From Thermoflexia bacterium (GTDB lineage: Bacteria > Chloroflexota > Anaerolineae > B4-G1 > SLSP01): a stretch of 6,472 nt of DNA. The translations under genes were made by a program, and so were the position numbers. Below are positions 1-5,103 of this stretch, piece after piece (the stretch's first letter is position 1; each line of letters opens with the position of its first letter). The stretch spans positions 1 through 6,472 of the forward strand of contig JAUWHU010000144.1 in NCBI GenBank assembly GCA_030605705.1, read 5' to 3'. The notes beneath the pieces are model-generated. The model worked only from the letters and a program-made list of their open reading frames with translations. It ran no database searches and was not told the origin of the DNA.

Positions 1-285
1 AATGTGCGCGAACTGGAAAACGTGTTGGAACGGGCCATGTACGTGATGGAAGATTGCAAAGTGACCGTGGAACACTTGCCCCGTGAGTTGCGTGCGGCTA
101 CCATCGGCGGTACAGACGAGGTTGTGCTCACTCTGCAAGAAGCCGAGCGCCAGGCGGTTATCCGTGCCGGACGAGCGTTGCAAGGCAATGTCACCAGGAT
201 GTCCGCTGCTCTGGGCATCGGACGCACCCCTTTGTGGCGGAAGATGAAGACTTTTAATCTGTCCGCTGAGTCTTTTAAGAAATAA
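1..285 (+). CDS. C-terminal end of a sigma54-activator-type transcriptional regulator (AAA+ end + Fis-type HTH), 5'-truncated
   Basis: Reading frame 1 is open from the first base and ends at TAA 283-285, leaving 94 residues of a longer protein whose start lies upstream. The fragment opens with NVRELENVLERA, the end of the GNVRELEN signature (sensor II region) that closes the AAA+ domain of bacterial enhancer-binding proteins. A linker follows, then LQEAERQAVIRAGRALQGN and a Fis-type helix-turn-helix at about residues 62-85 (NVTRMSAALGIGRTPLWRKM). Family knowledge: such proteins bind DNA dimers through this C-terminal HTH and remodel sigma54 RNA polymerase, but some relatives (for example E. 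coli DhaR) act at sigma70 promoters. Its place directly upstream of glpF-dhaK-dhaL-glpK makes a DhaR/AcoR-like regulator plausible. The sensory domain and the GAFTGA loop that would test sigma54 dependence are outside the window. Family call is firm; the specific role is inference. Confidence 0.88.
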   Translation, partial: NVRELENVLERAMYVMEDCKVTVEHLPRELRAATIGGTDEVVLTLQEAERQAVIRAGRALQGNVTRMSAALGIGRTPLWRKMKTFNLSAESFKK

Positions 286-363
286 TACCAGCGATAATTG
301 TTCTAAAAAGAAACACGGGCGGGGGCAATGTAGTTCCGGTGTGAAACAAAAATGAGCAAAACC

Positions 364-391
364 TTGACAAGGATGCGTCACGGGATATAAT
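364..391 (+). promoter_or_regulatory. Perfect-consensus sigma70-type promoter for the glpF-dha-glpK transcript
   Basis: TTGACA at 364-369 and TATAAT at 386-391 are both exact consensus hexamers separated by 16 bp, so transcription would start near 397-399. It lies 79 bp downstream of the regulator stop codon and about 310 bp upstream of the glpF start. The -35 hexamer sits inside an 11-bp palindrome, CCTTGACAAGG (362-372), which could be an operator half or whole site. A perfect promoter this far from the first gene, followed by a terminator, argues that expression is controlled after initiation or by a repressor. Confidence 0.75.
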
Positions 392-397
392 GATATT

Positions 398-543
398 GGT
401 TAATTAATCGCTGAAGCCGGGTTCTTGGTGGACTAGGAGACTGATTTGGTGATTATGTCCAAACGATGTACCCATAATAGAAAGTCCTGTGGGCAAACAT
501 GGGCAGGTAACTGCTATTGGTGGGCCGGCATGTTGTACGATAA
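398..543 (+). promoter_or_regulatory. Candidate structured 5' leader (attenuator/riboswitch-like) upstream of glpF
   Basis: The stretch between the promoter and the terminator has no convincing gene. It can be folded as a closed domain. TTaATCG (404-410) pairs with CGATAA (538-543), leaving one bulged A. GCCGG (416-420) pairs with CCGGC (525-529). GGACT (430-434) pairs with AGTCC (483-487), enclosing a hairpin TTTGG/CCAAA (445-449 with 459-463). A further hairpin GCAG-GTAA-CTGC (503-514) has a GNRA tetraloop. CCCAT (471-475) could pair with ATGGG (499-503) or with TGGG (490-493), so alternative folds exist. The 3' strand of the closing stem overlaps the first bases of the terminator 5' arm. 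I do not recognise a known riboswitch class. The pairings were found by eye and individual short ones may be chance; the promoter-leader-terminator-gene order is the stronger evidence. Confidence 0.5.
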
Positions 544-584
544 GAGGCGCCTCTCCGAAATTGACGGAGATGGTGTCTTTTTTT
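541..584 (+). terminator. Intrinsic terminator/attenuator between the promoter and glpF
   Basis: TCTCCG (552-557) pairs perfectly with CGGAGA (565-570) across a 7-nt loop. After one bulged T (571) the stem continues with CC, G.U, C-G, G.U, G-C and A-U type pairs (542-551 with 572-581). It runs into seven T residues (578-584), which is the classic rho-independent design on the + strand. It is 121 bases before the glpF start and about 180 bases after the regulator gene, with a strong promoter in between. It would therefore stop the leader transcript rather than the regulator mRNA. It could either attenuate the glp/dha operon or end a small RNA starting near 398. The 5' arm also contains a perfect 12-bp palindrome AGAGGCGCCTCT (543-554). 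Confidence 0.75.
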
Positions 585-705
585 GTTGCCGTGTTTGAGA
601 GGAGGTGATTGCAGCCGATAAATAGCACGATCAGAGTTGGCACTCGTAAACACAATTCGTCTAAATATTAGTAACACTACGATTCAGTTTAAGGAGAACA
701 AACGT

Positions 706-1494
706 ATGAAGAAGAACAATCTGCTAGGGGAATGCATTGCTGAGGTCTTCGGGACTTTCATCCTGATTCTCCTCGGTGATGGTGTCGTTGCCAATGTCGG
801 ATTGGCCCCGCGTCTGGCTGCGCCGGCCTACAACTGGAACACAATCACTATCGGATGGGCCTTCGCGGTTATCGTTGCCGTGTATGTCGTCGGTGGTGTC
901 TCTGGCGCACATATCAACCCGGCGGTCACGCTGGCGCTGGCCGTGAAGCGCGGTTTTGCCTGGAGCAAGGTCTTCCCTTACATACTTGCCCAGATGATCG
1001 GTGCTTTCCTGGGCGCTCTTGGCGTCTACCTGGTCTACCTGGACGGGCTGGTAGCCGCGGGTATGCCGAATGTCTGGTGCACCGGGGCGGGCAGTGTTTT
1101 CGGTGCGTCTTTCTGGGGCGGCGCCGGAGCGGCATCCGCCGGCGCATACACACTGGCTATCGCCTGTATCGCCGAGATCCTTGGCACGGCCGTGCTGTTG
1201 TGGGGCGTCCTGGCCAGTGGTGACACGAAGAACCTGGGCGTTGGAGCCAACCTCGGCCCGTTCGTGGTAGGTTTCACGGTACTGGCGGTCGGCATGTCTC
1301 TGGGCGGCCCCAGCGGCTACTCCATCAACCCCGCCCGTGACTTGGCCCCGCGTATCTTTGGCGCCCTGGTCGGCACCAAGGGGCTTTTTGACGGCATTTA
1401 CTGGCTGTTGGCGCCGGTTATCGCACCGCTCATCGGCGGTGTCATCGGCGTTTTCACCTATGATTGGTTCGTTACCGCCAATCTGCCCGAATAG
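706..1494 (+). CDS. glpF: Glycerol facilitator / aquaglyceroporin (MIP family)
   Basis: Encodes a 262-residue inner-membrane channel for passive entry of glycerol and similar small uncharged solutes. Start chosen at ATG 706 because AAGGAG (691-696) lies 9 bases upstream; the frame is open to a TTG at 637, but that has no well-placed ribosome site. Two MIP half-helix motifs are intact: SGAHINPAVTLAL (NPA at residues 71-73) and SGYSINPARDLAPR (NPA at 208-210). R211 and D212 follow the second NPA; the Asp is the hallmark of glycerol-conducting rather than water-only family members. By comparison with E. coli GlpF the selectivity filter would be W51, Y205, R211, with Tyr in place of the E. coli Phe, as in some other aquaglyceroporins. 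Hydrophobic segments at about 8-30, 45-66, 86-111, 146-169, 181-200 and 231-253 give the expected six helices. It is first in the glpF-dhaK-dhaL-glpK run. Very secure family call. Confidence 0.95.
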   Translation: MKKNNLLGECIAEVFGTFILILLGDGVVANVGLAPRLAAPAYNWNTITIGWAFAVIVAVYVVGGVSGAHINPAVTLALAVKRGFAWSKVFPYILAQMIGAFLGALGVYLVYLDGLVAAGMPNVWCTGAGSVFGASFWGGAGAASAGAYTLAIACIAEILGTAVLLWGVLASGDTKNLGVGANLGPFVVGFTVLAVGMSLGGPSGYSINPARDLAPRIFGALVGTKGLFDGIYWLLAPVIAPLIGGVIGVFTYDWFVTANLPE

Positions 1495-1526
1495 CCAGGT
1501 TATATCAAAACGGTGGGATTGTCAAC

Positions 1527-1562
1527 GGGAGGGAAGAGAGAGTAACCCTCTCCTTCTCTCCC
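1527..1562 (+). repeat. Stem-loop in the glpF-dhaK gap
   Basis: GGGAGGGAAG (1527-1536) then, past one bulged A, GAGAG (1538-1542) pair with CTCTC (1548-1552) and CTTCTCTCCC (1553-1562). This gives about 15 pairs including one G.U, with a 5-nt loop. No T tract follows, so it is unlikely to terminate on its own. It lies between the glpF stop and the dhaK Shine-Dalgarno and could stabilise, cleave or partly end the mRNA so that glpF and dhaK are made in different amounts. Confidence 0.6.
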
Positions 1563-1579
1563 CATCCTGCCCCTAAAAA

Positions 1580-1587
1580 AAGGAGGT
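1580..1587 (+). promoter_or_regulatory. Strong Shine-Dalgarno that fixes the GTG start of dhaK
   Basis: AAGGAGGT ends 6 bases before GTG 1594. This near-perfect anti-16S match supports the unusual GTG initiation codon; no ATG lies near in this frame, and the resulting protein begins exactly where DhaK homologues do (KKLINKPEDVV). Confidence 0.8.
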
Positions 1588-1593
1588 CAAATC

Positions 1594-2667
1594 GTGAAAA
1601 AGCTGATCAACAAGCCGGAAGATGTGGTAAAAGAGGAATTGGAAGGTCTGGCACTGGCCTACCCCGACATCGTCAAGGTGCATTTTGACCCTGACTATGT
1701 CTACCGCGCCGATGCCCCGGTGAAGGGCAAGGTGGCCCTCATCTCCGGCGGCGGCAGCGGCCACGAACCTATGCACGGCGGCTTAGTGGGCCTGGGTATG
1801 CTGGACGGGGCTTGCCCCGGCCAGGTGTTCACCTCTCCCACCCCGGACCAAATGTTGGAAGCTGCCAAGATGGTGCATGGCGGCGCGGGTGTGCTGTACA
1901 TCGTCAAGAACTATACCGGCGACGTCATGAACTTTGAGATGGCGGCCGACATGGCCCGCAGCGAGGGCATCAGGGTGTTGAGCATCCTGATAGACGACGA
2001 CACAGCCGTGAAGGACAGCACGTGGACCGCCGGACGGCGCGGCGTGGGTACCACGGTACTGGCGGAGAAGATCGTCGGCGCGGCGGCGGAAAAGGGCTAC
2101 GACCTGAAGAAGCTGGCCGACCTGTGCCGCAAAGTCAACATCAACGGCCGCAGCATGGGCATGGCGCTCACGTCCTGCACCGTGCCTATGGCCGGCAAGC
2201 CCACCTTCGATCTGCCCGAGGACGAGATGGAGATCGGCGTCGGTATCCACGGCGAGCCTGGCCGGGAGCGTATGTCGCTCAAGACCGCCGACGAGATCAC
2301 CGAGATGCTGGCCCTTTCGATCATTGATGACCCGGCCTACAGCAGGACCGTGCGGGAACTGGATGAGGAAAAGGGTGAGTGGGTAGACGTCACTCTGGAG
2401 GATCCACCCTTCAAGGCCGGCGACCAGGTGTTGGCCTTTGTGAACAACATGGGCGGCAGTGCGGCCGTCGAACTGCCCATCATCTACCGCAAACTGCACG
2501 AGATCTGTGAAAAGAAGGGATTAAAGATCGTCCGCAACCTCATCGGCCCCTACATCACCTCCCTGGAAATGCAGGGCTGCTCCATTACCCTGCTCAAGAT
2601 GGACGACGAACTGCTTGAACTGTGGGACGCCCCGGTCAAGACCATCGGTATGCGCTGGGGAATATAG
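1594..2667 (+). CDS. dhaK: Dihydroxyacetone kinase, substrate-binding subunit DhaK
   Basis: 357 residues from a GTG start, matching the length of E. coli DhaK (356). DhaK holds dihydroxyacetone covalently as a hemiaminal on a histidine while DhaL delivers phosphate, giving DHAP in the cytoplasm. Visible landmarks: KKLINKPEDVVKEELEG at the N-terminus; the glycine-rich loop SGGGSGHEP (51-59) with H57; VKNYTGDVMNF with catalytic-position D110; and GIHGEPG (217-223) with H219 at the position of the substrate-binding His (E. coli H218). The end, LLKMDDELLELWDAPVKT (333-350), is typical for the family. All three active-site residues are present, so the protein looks functional. A 90-base gap with an inverted repeat separates it from dhaL. 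Related DhaK proteins can serve other short ketoses such as erythrulose, but the glpF/glpK context favours dihydroxyacetone. Confidence 0.95.
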   Translation: MKKLINKPEDVVKEELEGLALAYPDIVKVHFDPDYVYRADAPVKGKVALISGGGSGHEPMHGGLVGLGMLDGACPGQVFTSPTPDQMLEAAKMVHGGAGVLYIVKNYTGDVMNFEMAADMARSEGIRVLSILIDDDTAVKDSTWTAGRRGVGTTVLAEKIVGAAAEKGYDLKKLADLCRKVNINGRSMGMALTSCTVPMAGKPTFDLPEDEMEIGVGIHGEPGRERMSLKTADEITEMLALSIIDDPAYSRTVRELDEEKGEWVDVTLEDPPFKAGDQVLAFVNNMGGSAAVELPIIYRKLHEICEKKGLKIVRNLIGPYITSLEMQGCSITLLKMDDELLELWDAPVKTIGMRWGI

Positions 2668-2674
2668 TCAAACC

Positions 2675-2735
2675 AGAAACCGGGCTTCGCCGTGAGCGTT
2701 CGGTCGAACGGTCTTCCCCGGGAAACCCGGTTTCT
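2675..2735 (+). repeat. Nested inverted repeat in the dhaK-dhaL gap (AGAAACCGGG ... CCCGGTTTCT)
   Basis: Perfect 10-bp arms AGAAACCGGG (2675-2684) and CCCGGTTTCT (2726-2735) enclose an inner perfect hairpin CGTTCG-GT-CGAACG (2697-2710). The 3' arm can alternatively fold on itself as CCGGG-AAA-CCCGG (2718-2730), so two mutually exclusive folds are possible. The arms share the AGAAACC/GGTTTCT core with the hairpin in the dhaL-glpK gap, pointing to a dispersed palindromic repeat family rather than a gene-specific element. It begins only 7 bases after the dhaK stop and ends 7 bases before the dhaL Shine-Dalgarno. Confidence 0.75.
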
Positions 2736-2757
2736 AGCTACGAAGGAGATAATTGGT

Positions 2758-3396
2758 ATGGCCATCACTACGGTTGACGTCCTGAACTGCCTGCGCCAGA
2801 TGGCAGACGTGATTCACGAGAACAAAGAGTACCTCACTGACCTGGATTCAGCCATCGGCGACGCCGACCACGGCATTAACATGGATCGTGGGTTCCAGGC
2901 CATCCTGAAGAAACTGCCCAGTGTGGAGGATAAAGACGCGGGCACCATCCTCAAGACGGCTGGCATGGCCCTGGTGTCCAGTGTCGGTGGAGCAGCTGGG
3001 CCGCTCTATGGCACGGCCTTTATGCAGGCCGGCATGGCCATAGCCGGTAAGTACGAACTAGAGGCCGAGGACCTGTTAGCCATCCTGGACGCGGCTCTCA
3101 AGGGAGTGATCATGCGAGGCCGGGCCAATCTGGCTGACAAGACGATGGTAGATGCCATCACCCCCGCTGTTAACGTTATACGAGAGGCGCTGGGAAACGG
3201 CGCCGGCACGGTAGAGGTCCTGGAACAAGCAGCGGCGGCAGCGAAAAAGGGCATGAAGGATACTATCCCTATGCTGGCCAAGAAAGGACGGGCCAGTTAC
3301 CTGGGCGAGCGCAGCATTGGCCACCAGGACCCCGGCGCGACTTCGTCGTATCTCCTGATCAACACCATGGCCGAGATGGCGCGAGTGAAAGAGTGA
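2758..3396 (+). CDS. dhaL: Dihydroxyacetone kinase, ADP/ATP-binding subunit DhaL
   Basis: 212 residues, close to E. coli DhaL (210). Start set at ATG 2758, preceded by AAGGAG (2743-2748) 9 bases away; the frame extends upstream to GTG 2692, but that extension only translates the intergenic repeat. The nucleotide/Mg site is intact: LDSAIGDADHGINMDRGF carries D30, D35 and D37. The phosphate-binding stretch SSVGGAAGPLYGTAF (about 74-88) and the C-terminal GRASYLGERSIGHQDPGATSS (178-198) are also present. In E. coli the nucleotide on DhaL is not exchanged but is re-phosphorylated in place by the PTS protein DhaM. In Dak1-Dak2 kinases the equivalent domain uses free ATP. No dhaM follows here; glpK does. 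Which donor this complex uses cannot be read from this sequence. Family call is very secure. Confidence 0.95.
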   Translation: MAITTVDVLNCLRQMADVIHENKEYLTDLDSAIGDADHGINMDRGFQAILKKLPSVEDKDAGTILKTAGMALVSSVGGAAGPLYGTAFMQAGMAIAGKYELEAEDLLAILDAALKGVIMRGRANLADKTMVDAITPAVNVIREALGNGAGTVEVLEQAAAAAKKGMKDTIPMLAKKGRASYLGERSIGHQDPGATSSYLLINTMAEMARVKE

Positions 3397-3406
3397 AAAA
3401 ACGTAC

Positions 3407-3435
3407 AGAAACCTGGTTTTCAAAACCGGGTTTCT
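3407..3435 (+). repeat. Palindromic stem-loop in the dhaL-glpK gap
   Basis: AGAAACCTGGTTTT (3407-3420) and AAAACCGGGTTTCT (3422-3435) are complementary over 14 positions with one T/G mismatch that would be a wobble pair in RNA. The single central base is C3421, so the innermost pairs must open. The core matches the arms at 2675-2735. It starts 10 bases after the dhaL stop and ends 18 bases before the glpK Shine-Dalgarno. The following bases (TTGAGATAG) give no T tract, so termination is unlikely on this strand. Confidence 0.75.
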
Positions 3436-3469
3436 TGAGATAGACTAAGCATAAAAGGAGACTCTGGAA

Positions 3470-4984
3470 ATGGCTAAGAAATATGTGGCAGCAGTGGACC
3501 AGGGTACGACCAGTACCCGCTTCATGATCTTTGACCACGCAGGGCAGGTGGTCAGTGTGCATCAGATGGAGCACGAGCAGATTTATCCACAGGCGGGCTG
3601 GGTTGAGCACGACCCCATGGAAGTCTGGGCCCGCACCCAGGACGTGATCAAGGGCGCGTTGGAAAAGAACGGCATTGACGCCAACGACATCGCCGCCATC
3701 GGCGTGACCAACCAGCGTGAGACCACCGTCGTCTGGGACAAGAACACCGGCAAGCCCTACTACAACGCCATCGTCTGGCAGTGCACCCGCACCAAGGATA
3801 TTTGCGACGAACTGGAAAAGGACGGCGGCCAGGACCGCTTCCGTGCTAAGGTCGGCCTGCCGCTGGCGACCTACTTTTCCGGCCCCAAGATCAGGTGGAT
3901 CCTGGACAACGTGGAGGGCGTCCGCGAGGCCGCCGAGAAGGGCGACGCCATCTTTGGCAACATGGACACCTGGGAGATCTGGTGGCTCACCGGCGGCCCA
4001 GACGGCGGCGCCCACGTGACCGACGTCACCAACGCCAGCCGCACCATGCTGATGAATCTGGAGACTCTGGACTGGGATCAGGAGATATTGGACATTATGG
4101 GCGTCCCCCGCCAGATGTTGCCGGAGATTCGGCCCTCCAGCGACCCCCAGATCTATGGCTACACGCCCGAGGATGGGCCGCTGGGAATCAAGATCCCGGT
4201 CTGCGGCGATCTGGGCGACCAGCAGGCGGCCCTCGTGGGTCAGACCTGCTACAGTTCCGGCGAGGCCAAGAACACTTACGGCACCGGCTGTTTTATGCTG
4301 ATGAACACCGGCACCAAGCCCGTGCCCAGCAAGAGCGGTCTGTTGACCACGCTGGGCTACAAGTTCGGCGACGAACCGGCGGTCTACGCTCTGGAAGGCT
4401 CTATCGCTATCACCGGCGCGTTGATCCAGTGGCTGCGCGACAACCTCAACCTGATCGAAAAGTCGCCGGAAATCGAAGATCTGGCCAAGACCGTCGAGGA
4501 CAACGGCGGCATCTACTTTGTGCCCGCCTTCTCCGGCCTCTTTGCCCCTTACTGGAAGAGCGACGCCCGCGGCGTGATCGTCGGCATGACCCGCTACGTC
4601 AACAAGGGGCACATTGCCCGCGCCGCGCTGGAGGCGACCGCCTACCAGACCCGTGAGGTGCTGGACGCGATGAAGAAGGACTCTGGCGTGACCCTCACGG
4701 CGCTGAAGGTAGATGGCGGCATGGTCTTCAACGAACTGCTCATGCAATTCCAGTCCGACGTCCTGGGCGTGCCCGTCGTGCGCCCGCAGGTGGCCGAGAC
4801 CACCGCGTTGGGCGCGGCCTACGCCGCTGGCCTGGCCGTTGGCTTTTGGAACAACACCGACGAACTGCGCGAGAACTGGGGTATAGACAAGACTTGGAAG
4901 CCCGAGATGGATGCGGAGATGCGCGCGGAACTCTACAAGTACTGGCTTAAGGCCGTCACGCGCACCTTTGATTGGGTAGAGTAA
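3470..4984 (+). CDS. glpK: Glycerol kinase (FGGY family)
   Basis: 504 residues, the usual GlpK length, starting at ATG 3470 behind AAGGAG (3455-3460). It phosphorylates glycerol with ATP to sn-glycerol 3-phosphate in the cytoplasm. Domain landmarks: N-terminal phosphate loop DQGTTSTR (10-17); the glycerol-contact motif NQRETTVVW (81-89) with R83 and E84; Y135 in ATYFSGPK; GDLGDQQAAL (246-255) with D250 at the catalytic-base position; ADP-binding YGTGCFMLMNTG (270-281); and the C-terminal FGGY signature VDGGMVFNELLMQFQSDVLGV (414-434). All catalytic and substrate residues I can place are present. Two regulatory sites differ. The E. coli fructose-bisphosphate loop (GGKGGTRIP) is replaced by PEDGPLGIKIP around 233-243, with Lys in place of the key Arg. 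The His phosphorylated by HPr in many Firmicutes is also absent. It is last in the cluster, followed by a long stem-loop. Confidence 0.96.
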   Translation: MAKKYVAAVDQGTTSTRFMIFDHAGQVVSVHQMEHEQIYPQAGWVEHDPMEVWARTQDVIKGALEKNGIDANDIAAIGVTNQRETTVVWDKNTGKPYYNAIVWQCTRTKDICDELEKDGGQDRFRAKVGLPLATYFSGPKIRWILDNVEGVREAAEKGDAIFGNMDTWEIWWLTGGPDGGAHVTDVTNASRTMLMNLETLDWDQEILDIMGVPRQMLPEIRPSSDPQIYGYTPEDGPLGIKIPVCGDLGDQQAALVGQTCYSSGEAKNTYGTGCFMLMNTGTKPVPSKSGLLTTLGYKFGDEPAVYALEGSIAITGALIQWLRDNLNLIEKSPEIEDLAKTVEDNGGIYFVPAFSGLFAPYWKSDARGVIVGMTRYVNKGHIARAALEATAYQTREVLDAMKKDSGVTLTALKVDGGMVFNELLMQFQSDVLGVPVVRPQVAETTALGAAYAAGLAVGFWNNTDELRENWGIDKTWKPEMDAEMRAELYKYWLKAVTRTFDWVE

Positions 4985-5032
4985 GCATATTCGGCTTATA
5001 ATGTCTGATCAGTCTCCACGCTGAAGTAAAAA

Positions 5033-5074
5033 ACAAAGGGAACTGAGCGAGATGGATTCCTCAGTTCCCTTTGT
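5033..5074. terminator. 15-bp perfect stem-loop after glpK, probable terminator
   Basis: ACAAAGGGAACTGAG (5033-5047) and CTCAGTTCCCTTTGT (5060-5074) are perfectly complementary across a 12-nt loop, 48 bases after the glpK stop. On the + strand the GC-rich part is followed only by TTTGT, a weak tail. On the - strand it is followed by GTTTTTT, a canonical U tract (the run of A at 5028-5033). It is therefore a good terminator for leftward transcription and a fair one for glpK. The hairpin is bracketed by direct repeats CTGAAGT (5021-5027 and 5075-5081), which might be a target duplication or chance. Confidence 0.6.
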
Positions 5075-5103
5075 CTGAAGTGAGCATAATACTACAACGA
5101 GAC

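Larger units (their letters stand above)
286..705 (+). other. 420-base regulator-glpF intergenic region: overview
   Basis: Besides the promoter, leader and terminator listed separately, this stretch holds three further things. The first is an imperfect dyad GTTCT-AAAA-AGAAAC (300-314), about 50 bases upstream of the -35 box, a possible activator site. The second is GAAGCCGGGTTC (413-424), resembling a worn single copy of the AGAAACC/GGTTTCT palindrome. The third is an orphan consensus Shine-Dalgarno AGGAGGTGA (600-608) with no start codon at a usable distance. The region is visibly more AT-rich than the genes around it. The final 100 bases before glpF show only its own ribosome site. No convincing gene is seen on either strand. 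Confidence 0.6.

Noticed and set aside
392..590. Known riboswitch or housekeeping RNA (c-di-GMP, cobalamin, TPP, SAM, fluoride, THF, ZTP, SRP, 6S)
   Set aside because: GGGCAAAC at 491-498 recalls part of the c-di-GMP-I motif, but the remaining conserved blocks are missing. None of the other signatures I know was found.
455..598. 47-codon frame in the glpF leader (starts MSKRCTHNRK, contains CYWW)
   Set aside because: No properly spaced Shine-Dalgarno, it runs straight through the terminator hairpin and T tract, and the composition is odd. A leader peptide cannot be excluded but is not supported.
637..667. Second promoter between the terminator and glpF (TTGGCA ... TAAATA)
   Set aside because: The spacing is about 19 bp and the -10 is poor. 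As a sigma54 site it has TTGGCAC but no GC at the -12 position.
637..705. N-terminal extension of glpF from TTG 637
   Set aside because: The extra 23 residues do not resemble GlpF, and ATG 706 has a good ribosome site and a typical N-terminus.
1783..2499. 238-codon - strand frame opposite dhaK
   Set aside because: Same reason: low-complexity, His/Val/Gly/Leu-rich shadow of a secure + strand gene.
3359..4747. 462-codon open frame on the - strand opposite glpK
   Set aside because: It mirrors a highly recognisable glpK in GC-rich coding DNA, its translation shows no family features, and no ribosome site or promoter was seen. It is a shadow frame.
4997..5002. TATAAT just after glpK as a promoter for etfB
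   Set aside because: No -35 hexamer at 16-18 bp, and the transcript would pass through the 5033-5074 hairpin.
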